Shown in pieces: positions 7,334 to 15,042 of a stretch of 17,362 bases of DNA. The notes below the pieces were generated by a model. It was not told where the DNA came from. It saw only the letters and a program-made list of their open reading frames with translations, and searched no databases. The translations under genes were made by a program, and so were the position numbers. This DNA comes from Dehalococcoidia bacterium UBA1151 (GTDB lineage: Bacteria > Chloroflexota > Dehalococcoidia > Lucifugimonadales > Lucifugimonadaceae), in NCBI GenBank assembly GCA_002311865.1, contig DBZV01000173.1:31698-49059 (forward strand). Direction: 5' to 3'. The first letter of the stretch is position 1; every line of letters begins with the position of its first letter.

Positions 7334-8452
7334 ATGAAAATCACGGATCTCCAAATCGATATCGTTGAGCGATCAATGCCTGTTACGCCGCTGGCAGATC
7401 AACGTTCACACATTGGCGGCGACGTTGAGAGTGCGCTGCTGCGCGTCATGACGGATGAAGGCGTTCAAGGAACATGCGCGATTGGCGATGGAACCAACAA
7501 TGTTGACCGAGATCAGATCGAACGAATCCTGAAAGTGCTGAAACCGGTCGTCGTTGGGCGAGACTCCAGCGATCGTGAATGGCTATGGAACCAGATGCCG
7601 TCACTCAGCGGCGGCTCACCTGCGCTCTACCCCGCCTACTCAGTGGTGGACGTTTGCCTATGGGATATCGCCGGGCAAGAGGCGGGCATGCCCATCTACC
7701 AGATGCTGGGCGCGGCTCGGGAAGCGGTCGACGTATACGCAACGTACCCGCCGCGCCAGAACACGACTGAGTCATATGCCACAGAAGCTAACTATCTCAT
7801 CAGCGAAGGCCACAGGGCCTACAAGATCCACCCGGGCACGTTGAGCCCTGCTGCCGTGATCGAAATGGTCACAAAAGTGCGAGAGGTGGTTGGCGACGCG
7901 TTCACACTAATGCTGGACCCCAACAGCGGTTACGACCTGGGCCAGGCACTTGAAATTGGTGCCGCTCTGGATGATCTGAACTTCTACTGGTTTGAAGATC
8001 CGCTTCCATTTGAGAGATTCCAGGACATCCAGAAGCTGACGGACACGCTGAAAACACCGCTCTGTGTGAGTGATGCACCCGGATTCCTCTTCACTCAAGC
8101 TGCTGAGTTTGTGAAGACCGGTCGGGTTGAACTGCCGCGGGGAACCTCCCGAAAGCTGGGTATCACTGGACTCAAGAAGCTTGCATCGCTGTGCGAGGGC
8201 TTCGGCGTGAACTGTGAGATCGGCACCACCAAAAATTCATCACTCGATGCGGCGAACCTTAACGTGATGCTTTCCATCGAAAATTGCGCTTACTTTGAGT
8301 GGTGGCTACCGAAGCACTCAACGCAGTGGGGATACACAGACGAGATGCAGCCTGATGATCAGGCTCAGTTGCAGGCACCAACACTGCCTGGACTGGGGTA
8401 TGAGTGGGATTGGGAATGGATCAAAAAGCACAAGACCACGACCGTTTCGTGA
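7334..8452 (+). CDS. Enolase-superfamily enzyme 2 with unusual active site
   Basis: A 372-residue MLE/MR-type protein with a capping domain (about 1-125) and barrel. Metal-site candidates are D195 (LDPNSGY), E221 (FEDP), and an Asp (D247, VSDAP) where most relatives have Glu. The proton-abstracting lysine motif is K164-I-H166 instead of K-x-K. The acid/base pair typical of mandelate-racemase relatives is absent: the Asp position reads ELPRG and the His position reads NCEIGTT. It may use the K-x-H pair alone, catalyse a different reaction such as a one-base dehydration, or have lost activity. The start is ATG 7334, chosen because the longer open frame from 7253 would overlap the SDR gene and the protein's family start MKITDL lies here. 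The ribosome site is weak. It probably shares an operon with the SDR before it. Confidence 0.85.
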   Translation: MKITDLQIDIVERSMPVTPLADQRSHIGGDVESALLRVMTDEGVQGTCAIGDGTNNVDRDQIERILKVLKPVVVGRDSSDREWLWNQMPSLSGGSPALYPAYSVVDVCLWDIAGQEAGMPIYQMLGAAREAVDVYATYPPRQNTTESYATEANYLISEGHRAYKIHPGTLSPAAVIEMVTKVREVVGDAFTLMLDPNSGYDLGQALEIGAALDDLNFYWFEDPLPFERFQDIQKLTDTLKTPLCVSDAPGFLFTQAAEFVKTGRVELPRGTSRKLGITGLKKLASLCEGFGVNCEIGTTKNSSLDAANLNVMLSIENCAYFEWWLPKHSTQWGYTDEMQPDDQAQLQAPTLPGLGYEWDWEWIKKHKTTTVS

Positions 8453-8557
8453 TCGAATTCTATTCTCCGGTTGGCGCACGGTCTTGAATCCGGTGATAAC
8501 TTTCCCCGGGACATAAATCGTATGATTTCAAGCCAGTTCATAAACGTAAAACGATGA

Positions 8558-9922
8558 ATGCTTAGCCAACTGTTCCCCTATTCCTCCCATATTGCGGAGA
8601 GCAAGTACTACCACTACGCGTGGGTGATCATCATGATCGCGGCTGTCATCCAAATGGTCGGTGCGGGGTTGCGCGCCGCGTTCGGAGTCTTCATCGACCC
8701 GCTGGTGCAGGAGCATGGATGGAGTAACAGCTCCATCGCCATCGCATTTGCTCTATCGTTCATCGTTACGGGCTTCTTCAGCCCATTCGCCGATCGAATC
8801 GCCGGAAGAGTCGGCGCTCGCAAAGCCGTGATCCTGGGCTCTGCTTTCTTCTTCGTCGGGATGATTGGCACCGCATATATCTCATCAATATGGCACCTGT
8901 ACCTGGCTTACAGCGGAATGCTGGGTATCGCCCAGTCGCTGTTTCTGATCCCTGTACTGCCAGTCGTAACAGTCTGGTTCCGAAGGAGTCTTGGCACCGG
9001 CACTGGAATCCTCTGGATCTCATGGGGACTCGGCCCCGTGGCTGGAATCCAGGTCATGTCCACCCTAATCAACTCATACGGCTGGACAACCGCATTTGTT
9101 ACCGGCGGCATCGGTGGAACTGGCGTGATCTTACTCACCATGCTGTGGTTCAGGAACAGCCCCGCCGATGCCGGGAAAAAGCCCTATGGATGGCGTGAGG
9201 GCGATGCCGACACGATGAATCCGGAGAAGGCTTCACCTCGCATGAAGGAGAAGTATGTTCACCACATCAGGAGCACGCACTCTTTCTGGAACCTGATCAA
9301 CATCCACTTCCTGGGCTGCGTGGGTCACGCGGTAATCCTTGTGATGATTGTGCCGATGGGAATCCACAAAGGACTGGACGCAAATGTTGCGGCTGGCGTC
9401 CTGAGCACGCTGGCTGGAGTCAGCCTCATGACACGGCTGTTCTCGCCAATAATCAGCGACCGAATCGGCTCCAAGCCTGTCATGTTCGTCTCATACTTAC
9501 TGCAAGGCGTGACCGTTCTTCTGCTACTTAGCGCGGACTCCACGCTGGCCTTCTACGTATTCGCTGTGGCGTTCGCAATCGGGTATGGCGGAGAAGGCAC
9601 GATCTTCCCGGTGATCAATCGCCAGTACTATGGTCAGGCGCCACAGGGCCACACCATTGGCTGGCAACTGTTCGGCGCCAACATTGGCATGGCGCTGGGT
9701 GGAGTGATGGGCGCGTTTTCATTCGATATCACTGGTTCGTACACCGCCGCGATCTGGCTTTCCGCGGGCTTCTCACTCGCCGGAGCGTTCTCCATCGCAG
9801 TATTGCAGCCCACCCGGAGGCTACTCATTCCAGACTGGGATAAGGAGTCGGAGAACCTGCGCACTATTCCCGAAGTTCCAATGGAACCTGCCGCTTCCGG
9901 GTCGGGTACGGCTGGAGATTAG
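8558..9922 (+). CDS. MFS transporter (monocarboxylate/OFA-like), 454 aa
   Basis: An inner-membrane permease with about twelve hydrophobic helices. Helix 1 follows a 20-residue N-terminal segment (YYHYAWVIIMIAAV). The MFS loop 2-3 motif is seen as FADRIAGRVGARK (about 74-86). A central hydrophilic loop (about 205-240, rich in K/E/R) separates the halves, and there is a charged C-terminal tail. It resembles the transporter at 5165 in layout but is not a close copy. The ATG at 8558 has no evident Shine-Dalgarno; the ATG four bases earlier hits a stop at once. 105 bp separate it from enolase 2, so it may have its own promoter. It is followed by a small membrane-protein gene after 3 bp. It likely carries organic acids; the substrate is unknown. 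Confidence 0.84.
   Translation: MLSQLFPYSSHIAESKYYHYAWVIIMIAAVIQMVGAGLRAAFGVFIDPLVQEHGWSNSSIAIAFALSFIVTGFFSPFADRIAGRVGARKAVILGSAFFFVGMIGTAYISSIWHLYLAYSGMLGIAQSLFLIPVLPVVTVWFRRSLGTGTGILWISWGLGPVAGIQVMSTLINSYGWTTAFVTGGIGGTGVILLTMLWFRNSPADAGKKPYGWREGDADTMNPEKASPRMKEKYVHHIRSTHSFWNLINIHFLGCVGHAVILVMIVPMGIHKGLDANVAAGVLSTLAGVSLMTRLFSPIISDRIGSKPVMFVSYLLQGVTVLLLLSADSTLAFYVFAVAFAIGYGGEGTIFPVINRQYYGQAPQGHTIGWQLFGANIGMALGGVMGAFSFDITGSYTAAIWLSAGFSLAGAFSIAVLQPTRRLLIPDWDKESENLRTIPEVPMEPAASGSGTAGD
9914..9917 (+). promoter_or_regulatory. Ribosome binding site GGAG inside the end of the MFS gene
   Basis: GGAG lies 8 nt before TTG 9926 and overlaps the last codons of the transporter. This supports the TTG start and translational coupling of the small membrane protein. 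Confidence 0.6.
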
Positions 9923-9925
9923 ACG

Positions 9926-10288
9926 TTGAAACTTCCCGGATACGTGGGCCTGATCACCGCAACGGTGATGTTTGGGATCTTTGGCGCTGGTCTTGGCGCC
10001 GCATGGAGCGGTGTTGTCTTCGGCAACTCATATTCCCGCGGCGCACTGGCCGGTGGCATAATCATCGCCATGATCGCTTTGCTGGCAGGCACGGTGTGGC
10101 GGGGGGGATTTATACCGTTAGGACTCCTGCAGGTCGCTTCGGAATATCAGCGTACCGGCACGGTGTCCCAGACCCAACTTCAAGATAAGTACGCACTTGC
10201 CTACAAGGGCTTCGCTGCTTTCATGACGCCGATTTCGATTATCACCCTGGTGTTCGTCATAATCTTCGCGATTATTCGGGCGCTTTAA
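9926..10288 (+). CDS. Small three-helix membrane protein, function unknown
   Basis: 120 residues of unrecognised family. Three hydrophobic stretches (about 7-30, 41-58 and 96-118) suggest three membrane helices. A hydrophilic connector at about 66-92 (QVASEYQRTGTVSQTQLQDKYALAYKG) is probably outside the membrane. The start is TTG, only 3 bp after the MFS stop and with its own GGAG, so it is almost certainly cotranslated with the transporter. The arrangement suggests an accessory or stabilising partner of the transporter, but this is inference. Its stop TAA overlaps the stop codon of the convergent flavoprotein gene. The reading frame has normal composition for this window, so it is likely real despite lacking a known domain. 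Confidence 0.7.
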   Translation: MKLPGYVGLITATVMFGIFGAGLGAAWSGVVFGNSYSRGALAGGIIIAMIALLAGTVWRGGFIPLGLLQVASEYQRTGTVSQTQLQDKYALAYKGFAAFMTPISIITLVFVIIFAIIRAL

Positions 10289-11574
10289 TCCAGCCGTCCT
10301 AGCTTACGCAGAATGCCCGCCGCCATTGGATAGACATTCCCATGCATGCCGAGAATTGAGATTCCCATACCTTCCGCCAGATAGCCAACCGGATACAGGT
10401 TTGGGACATCAACCGACTCAAACGTCGCTGGATTCACCACCATCTGCATGAGCTGCAACCGATAGTTATCCCGTCCTTCAACCAGGGTAAGCGGCCCCAG
10501 ATTGCTCAGCAGATCGTAGGCTGGCTCTCCACCAATCTCAATGATGGCGTGATCAACTTCAACGATTTCTCCATTACCCAGTTCAATCGTCTGATCATCA
10601 TTAAATTGCAATACCCGCGAGTTGTAGTGACGAACAAATCGACCCTTGTCGGCCTCGATGATCTCTCGAATCCGCTGGTAGTACGGCAGATGCTGGCTAT
10701 CGTCGATTAGACGGCGATGTGTCGCCTCATCACCCCGCATCACGTACGTCACGGTGCGTCCAGCGTCATACAGCTCAGTCGCAGCCCAGTCAGCAGATCG
10801 GCCACCGCCCACGACCAGTACCCGCTCCCCCGGATGATCATCCCAGTGATCGTAGTGATCGCTCACGTAAGGGAAGTCCGCACCCGGCACATCAAGCGAC
10901 CTGGGGCGAGCCTTGGGACCTGCGCCAAACACGAGGTGATCGCTCGTATATTCGGTTTTTGCTCCGGTGGCGTGCTCAGAAACTGTGACGGTGAAACGAC
11001 CATCGCTTGATCGATTCACCCCGGTCGCCCTATGTCCAAACAGCCCGCGTTCCGAAATCCCTGTCTTGTCCGCGAACCAGTGATAGTACGGAACCAGATC
11101 CTTCTTTTCGATCAACGCGTTGGGGTCGATATCTCGACCCGTCTCCTCAAGAAACACATCAAGCCTCAACGGCCCCAGCTCCATCCAGTGTCCAGGTGAC
11201 AGCGTCAGCTGATTCCTTGCGACCTCATTCCAGAGTCCGCCCGGCAGTGACTCTGAGATCATCAGCCAATCAACGGGCTCGACCTGGTGGAACTCGATAA
11301 CTCGATCATCCCTGCCGCGATACTCGTTAGTGGGGTGATGGAGAATCCGGAACAGGTCGAATGGCTTGATGCCCGCCCCGACCATGGCATGCATATCTAC
11401 CCCTAGCAGGTCGTCACCATGCTCCAGGAGATGCTCGCCAACACCATAGGCCGCAATCCGGGGTGGAAGCTCACCCACGAGATGGGGCCGCCATCCCTCC
11501 AGGAGTACGCCAATGCCAAGACCTCCCGGGCCGGCGCCAATGACGATCACGGAATGATGTTGGGACGAGGGCAC
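10285..11574 (-). CDS. FAD/NAD(P)-dependent oxidoreductase (flavin monooxygenase-like)
   Basis: A 429-residue flavoprotein with two dinucleotide folds. The N-terminal FAD fold shows VIVIGAGPGGLG (9-20), and a central NAD(P) fold shows VLVVGGGRSADWAATEL. A GAGPKARP stretch between them resembles the FAD-contact loop of this class. The HYDHWDD segment just before the second fold sits where the FMO/N-hydroxylase fingerprint lies. The C-terminus (YPVGYLAEGMGIS...) recalls thioredoxin-reductase-like folds. It may oxygenate or oxidise a small organic substrate; the specific reaction is unknown. The frame is open upstream to 11730 with an ATG at 11673. GTG 11574 is preferred because AGGAG lies 5 nt upstream and the FAD fold starts nine residues later, whereas ATG 11673 has no ribosome site and lies against the divergent enolase gene. 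Confidence 0.82.
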   Translation of the reverse strand: MPSSQHHSVIVIGAGPGGLGIGVLLEGWRPHLVGELPPRIAAYGVGEHLLEHGDDLLGVDMHAMVGAGIKPFDLFRILHHPTNEYRGRDDRVIEFHQVEPVDWLMISESLPGGLWNEVARNQLTLSPGHWMELGPLRLDVFLEETGRDIDPNALIEKKDLVPYYHWFADKTGISERGLFGHRATGVNRSSDGRFTVTVSEHATGAKTEYTSDHLVFGAGPKARPRSLDVPGADFPYVSDHYDHWDDHPGERVLVVGGGRSADWAATELYDAGRTVTYVMRGDEATHRRLIDDSQHLPYYQRIREIIEADKGRFVRHYNSRVLQFNDDQTIELGNGEIVEVDHAIIEIGGEPAYDLLSNLGPLTLVEGRDNYRLQLMQMVVNPATFESVDVPNLYPVGYLAEGMGISILGMHGNVYPMAAGILRKLGRLD

Positions 11575-11686
11575 TAATTCTCCTGGGATGGCTGGCAATA
11601 AGTCCGATTGGCGCGACTTGAAAGAGTATCCTAAGCCCCGCCTCAACCCGTGAACATAATCTGAGAATCGCATTGGAGGCGTTTCG
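11575..11686. promoter_or_regulatory. Divergent region between flavoprotein and enolase 3
   Basis: If the flavoprotein starts at GTG 11574, 112 bp are left between two diverging starts, enough for both promoters. CATAAT at 11655-11660 resembles a -10 box for the plus strand about 27 bp before the enolase start, but no good -35 was found. GGAGG (11675-11679) is the enolase ribosome site, 7 nt before ATG. Confidence 0.4.
11580..11584 (-). promoter_or_regulatory. Ribosome binding site AGGAG for GTG start of flavoprotein
   Basis: On the minus strand AGGAG is followed after 5 nt by GTG at 11574-11572. This is the strongest start signal of the flavoprotein frame and moves the start 33 codons inside the upstream ATG. 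Confidence 0.6.
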
Positions 11687-12856
11687 ATGGCCGTTCCAAT
11701 CATCAAAAAAGTGGAAGTTAATGAGTTCACCTACGAACTCAAGGACATCGGTTCAGAACCGACGATTGGCATCCCAATCTATGAGCCGGGATCAACACGC
11801 GTTTCATCGCAGATGGCCATTCGGATTTACACCGATACAGACGTGGTTGGCGAGTATGTTGGTGGGAGCAAGACCGAGTATTCGGCATTGCCCATGTTCA
11901 TCAGCTCAACACTGGGCCGAAATATCCTCGCGCGTGAAACGATCTATAACGATGCGAAACAGGCGCTCCGACAGCACGCCCGCATGGGCATGTCCCAGGT
12001 GGATATGGCGCTGTGGGATGCCGCCGGAAAGTATTTCGAGACTCCTATTTACCAGCTGCTAGGCGAGTATCGAACGTCGTTCCCTGCCTACGCCTCCACC
12101 TACGTGGGAGACGATCAGAAGGGCGGCCTGAGCACTCCCGAGGCGTATGCGGACTTTGCAGAGCAGTGCTACGACATTGGCTACCGCGCCTACAAGATCC
12201 ATCCGTGGCAGGACGCTCCACTCGATAAGCAAATTGCCGTGGTTGAAGAGGTCGGCAAGCGCGTCGGCGACAAGATGGACCTCATGCTTGACCCGTTCTG
12301 TGCCTATAAGACCTTCGGCGATACGATCAAAGTCGGCCGGGCGTGTGATGAGTGGGGCTACTACTGGTACGAAGATCCCTTCAAGGATGGCGGCGTATCG
12401 GCCTTCGCACACCGCAAGCTGAGAGAGATCATCAAGACGCCGTTACTCCAACTTGAGCACACTCGCGGCCTGGAACCACACATGGACTTCATCATCGCCG
12501 ATGGCACCGACTTCGTCCGCATCGACCAGGACTATGACGGCGGGATCACCGGTGTCATGAAAATTGCCCACGCCTCAGAGGGGCTCGGACTGGATGTTGA
12601 ACCTCACGGACCCGGCGCATCGCGTCGCCACTGCATGGCCGCAATGCGGAACTCTAACTACTACGAACTTGGATTGGTTCACCCCAAATGCCAGAACTTT
12701 GTCCATGCCCCGATCTACCTGGACGGCTACAACGACGATCTAGACGCCATAGACGCAAACGGCCATGTTCAAGTCTCTGATAAGCCCGGGCTGGGCCTGG
12801 AACTCGACTGGAACTACATCGAATCCCACACGATTGACCACAACGTCTACGAGTAA
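11687..12856 (+). CDS. Enolase-superfamily enzyme 3 (K-x-H type dehydratase/racemase)
   Basis: A 389-residue MLE/MR-type enzyme. Active-site residues visible are K170-I-H172 (YKIHPW), metal ligands D202 (LDPFCAY), E229 (YEDPF) and E257 (LEHTR), then D280 (RIDQDYDGG) and H307 (EPHGPG). It therefore keeps the Asp-His acid/base pair like enzyme 1 but has the K-x-H variant like enzyme 2. Enzymes 2 and 3 share the RAYKIHP stretch and are closer to each other in this region than to enzyme 1. The probable role is dehydration or epimerisation of a sugar acid or other hydroxy-carboxylate; the substrate is unknown. The ATG start with GGAGG 7 nt upstream is strong. It is back-to-back with the flavoprotein, and the EamA transporter gene follows after 42 bp, likely cotranscribed. 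Confidence 0.88.
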   Translation: MAVPIIKKVEVNEFTYELKDIGSEPTIGIPIYEPGSTRVSSQMAIRIYTDTDVVGEYVGGSKTEYSALPMFISSTLGRNILARETIYNDAKQALRQHARMGMSQVDMALWDAAGKYFETPIYQLLGEYRTSFPAYASTYVGDDQKGGLSTPEAYADFAEQCYDIGYRAYKIHPWQDAPLDKQIAVVEEVGKRVGDKMDLMLDPFCAYKTFGDTIKVGRACDEWGYYWYEDPFKDGGVSAFAHRKLREIIKTPLLQLEHTRGLEPHMDFIIADGTDFVRIDQDYDGGITGVMKIAHASEGLGLDVEPHGPGASRRHCMAAMRNSNYYELGLVHPKCQNFVHAPIYLDGYNDDLDAIDANGHVQVSDKPGLGLELDWNYIESHTIDHNVYE

Positions 12857-12898
12857 GTCGCACCGAAGCGCCAACAGCCAGTTCAGGATGTCCGCTTG

Positions 12899-13789
12899 AT
12901 GGGAGTAGGCGAACTGGCCGCGCTTGGCGGAGCTCTCGGATGGGCCATTTCTGGCGTCATCATCAAGTCGGCAACCATCCGAGTTCGCGCCGTTCGGATA
13001 AACGCCATCTACGTCTTCATCGGCGCTGGCATGGGCCTTATTGCGGTGGCATTGGCCGGAACGTTTGATGAAATATTTGAGATCAGCGGCAGAGACGCAG
13101 CATTACTGATGGGTGGTGCGCTAATCGGCTCCACTGGAGATCTCGCAATCCTCCGGTCAATCACCATCGGGGACGTAGGCCGAAACTTCACAACTGCTAC
13201 TGCAATGTTCGTTTTACTATCGACATTCGGCGGGTGGCTGATCCTCGATGAGAACGTCGCCACCTTCGCGTGGACCGGCGGCATCTTAATCCTCACCGGG
13301 GTCTACCTGACAAACGTCACCGGCGAGCAACGCCTCAGCCGGCCGACGTTCGGCGGCCTGGGCGATCTTCTCTCCGCTCCAGTGCTCGCAGTTTTCGCCG
13401 GATCGGTGTGGGCAATCAGCCTTCTCATGTACGACGAGGGCCTCGTGGCAAACGACGTCTTCGCTGCGAACGTGTTGGCCCACGTGGTTATAGTCGCGCT
13501 CTACCTGTTGGCGGTCGCGGTCTGGGCGCCGGCACGACCCCTCCCAATCAAGCGTGAAGACGGCACTCGAGTCCTCATTTCGGGACTGTTTCTGGGCGTT
13601 GCGCTCATCAGCTTCATCATCGCGGTCGATAGATCAGATGCAAGTTCCACCGCCATCTTGATCAGCAGTTCCCCGCTCTTCATCGTGCCGCTCTCCGTGA
13701 TATTCCTCGGGGAAAAACTAACCCGCCGCTCCGCGCAAGGCGTGGCGATAACGCTTGCCGGAGTTTTTATGGTCGTGGGCCTGGGTTAG
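12899..13789 (+). CDS. EamA/DMT-family permease
   Basis: A 296-residue inner-membrane transporter of the drug/metabolite superfamily. About ten hydrophobic helices form two repeated EamA halves. The first begins LAALGGALGWAISGVIIK and the second begins near SAPVLAVFAGSVWAISLLMY, with a polar connector (TGEQRLSRPTFGGLGD) between them. FLGEKLTRR and a following VAITLAGVFMVV helix near the C-terminus are typical of EamA. Members export or import small metabolites such as amino acids or sugars; the direction and substrate here are unknown. ATG 12899 is preferred over the adjacent TTG 12896; AGGA at 12885-12888 serves as the ribosome site. It likely forms an operon with enolase 3, and downstream lies the large palindrome. 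Confidence 0.83.
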   Translation: MGVGELAALGGALGWAISGVIIKSATIRVRAVRINAIYVFIGAGMGLIAVALAGTFDEIFEISGRDAALLMGGALIGSTGDLAILRSITIGDVGRNFTTATAMFVLLSTFGGWLILDENVATFAWTGGILILTGVYLTNVTGEQRLSRPTFGGLGDLLSAPVLAVFAGSVWAISLLMYDEGLVANDVFAANVLAHVVIVALYLLAVAVWAPARPLPIKREDGTRVLISGLFLGVALISFIIAVDRSDASSTAILISSSPLFIVPLSVIFLGEKLTRRSAQGVAITLAGVFMVVGLG

Positions 13790-13857
13790 GTGCCTGCCGC
13801 ACGGGCACATTGAGCGGGCGCGTCGTCAAACTTGGAACTGCGCGTATCACGACTGCT

Positions 13858-13969
13858 ATGTCATCCTGAGCGAAGACCGCTCTGGGCCGTAGCCGAAGGA
13901 CCTGTTACCCGTCGCGTGCACCGCGACAGGTCCTTCGACTTCGCCTATCGGCTACGCTCAGGATGACAT
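13858..13969. repeat. 112-bp interrupted palindrome (REP/MITE-like intergenic repeat)
   Basis: The outer arms ATGTCATCCTGAGCG (13858-13872) and CGCTCAGGATGACAT (13955-13969) are perfect 15-bp reverse complements. The inner arms CGAAGGACCTGT (13894-13905) and ACAGGTCCTTCG (13926-13937) are perfect 12-bp complements. An additional GTAGCCGA occurs in the left half and its complement in the right half, offset. The tip can also pair GTCGCG with CGCGAC. It contains no gene and sits between convergent genes (EamA, DUF3500). This looks like a non-coding mobile or REP-type element that could also act as a two-way terminator. The rest of 13790-13997 shows only a weak 5-bp hairpin (GTGCC 13790-13794, GGCAC 13804-13808) after the EamA stop. 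Confidence 0.75.
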
Positions 13970-13997
13970 CGTTATGTGATCGGCTGGGACGGTCTCC

Positions 13998-15005
13998 TTA
14001 GTGGTGCGAAGACCCACCGTAGTGCGTGGCCAGCACGTCCTCACCCCAGTCGTTCTCGTAGTCGCGGAAGACTGAGTGGATGTGGTTGGCGCCGTTCTGC
14101 GTATTGTCGTACTCAATGAGGAACTGCTTGCCTCTGATCGTGTAGTAGTGACCCTGGCCGGGTACATCTGGGCCTGCCCATGCGAACGTCACGTCATCGA
14201 GCCCCGCGGCCTCAATCTTGCCCCAGACGTTGGTGGCCAGATCGTCAGAGTTGCGATTCACGTAGACCTTCATCAGGTTGACGAGGCGCTCCCGGGAATC
14301 GGCGTCCATGCGTGAGTACGCGAGTCCCACCGGCGTGGCGTCAGGGTCGGCGGTGCGATAACTCTTCGTCAGTATGTCCTGTGGCGTATCGCCATCTATA
14401 ACGGCAATCGACCGGTGATCACCATTGAGTCCGGTGACGATAGATCGTGCGATGTCCTCTTCCGCCGGGAGGGTTCGGAGCCCTTTGCGCTCGCCGTGCC
14501 TGACTTCCGCAGGGTTGGCGCCAAAGAACAGCGGGTTCGGTGACACAAGCTGGCCGTCTACGACCGTGTAGTGCAGGCAGACGTGGTGACCGCCAATTCG
14601 CCAGCCCCACGGAGCATCGCCACCCGGCTCGCCGAACACGCTGAACCAGTACCGCTCAATGGAACGCCTCCACGGACTATCGCTATTTTCCGTCGCTTCC
14701 GACTCCCCAAGTTCCTTCTCGATCGAGATAATCTGGTGCGCTGTCGCTTTGGCGGAATCGGAAAGTCCAGTCTCCATGAGAGCGAACGCTACAACTCGCT
14801 GCCCATCGTCCATGTCCCTGATCATCAACCCATTGCGTTCGACGGGCGTGTAGTTCCAGATGTAACGCTCATCGCCTTTGAAATCGAACGACGCAATATC
14901 ACGCTGGCCCGAGGAGAGTGCCTCCAGGAACTTCTGGGCTGCCTCAGTCATTCGAGACGCCGCCGCCGGTGCGTGGGAGTGTTTCTGTTCAGATGCTGTC
15001 GTCAT
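13998..15005 (-). CDS. DUF3500 family protein
   Basis: A 335-residue protein that matches the DUF3500 pattern from memory: GWRIGGHHVCLHYTVVDG (134-151), FFGANPAEVRHG (160-171), GHYYTIRG (285-292) and EYDNTQNGANHIHSV (298-312). The histidine-rich positions (H140, H141, H309, H311 in HIH) suggest a metal or active site, but the family's reaction is not established. No signal peptide or membrane helix is evident, so a cytosolic location is likely. ATG 15005 is chosen over the open-frame start at 15059 because AAGGAGAG (15012-15019) lies directly upstream at a good distance and the longer form would overlap the preceding gene. It is 37 bp downstream of the amidohydrolase on the same strand, so the two probably act together. 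Confidence 0.85.
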   Translation of the reverse strand: MTTASEQKHSHAPAAASRMTEAAQKFLEALSSGQRDIASFDFKGDERYIWNYTPVERNGLMIRDMDDGQRVVAFALMETGLSDSAKATAHQIISIEKELGESEATENSDSPWRRSIERYWFSVFGEPGGDAPWGWRIGGHHVCLHYTVVDGQLVSPNPLFFGANPAEVRHGERKGLRTLPAEEDIARSIVTGLNGDHRSIAVIDGDTPQDILTKSYRTADPDATPVGLAYSRMDADSRERLVNLMKVYVNRNSDDLATNVWGKIEAAGLDDVTFAWAGPDVPGQGHYYTIRGKQFLIEYDNTQNGANHIHSVFRDYENDWGEDVLATHYGGSSHH

Positions 15006-15012
15006 TGCCGTC

Positions 15013-15018
15013 TCTCCT
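15013..15018 (-). promoter_or_regulatory. Ribosome binding site AGGAGA for DUF3500 gene
   Basis: AGGAGA on the minus strand, 7 nt before ATG 15005, fixes the start inside a longer open frame. The site lies in the 37-bp gap after the amidohydrolase stop. Confidence 0.6.
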
Positions 15019-15042
15019 TGATGCTGCGGTGCAACGCAGACT

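Noticed and set aside
8484..8526. TTGAAT and TATGAT before the second MFS gene as a sigma-70 promoter
   Set aside because: The spacing between them is 31 bp, far from 17; no better pair was found.
13790..13808. Hairpin GTGCC/GGCAC right after the EamA stop as an intrinsic terminator
   Set aside because: Only five base pairs and no T-tract follows.
13858..13969. CRISPR array
   Set aside because: The repeats are inverted and not regularly spaced direct repeats; no cas gene is present.
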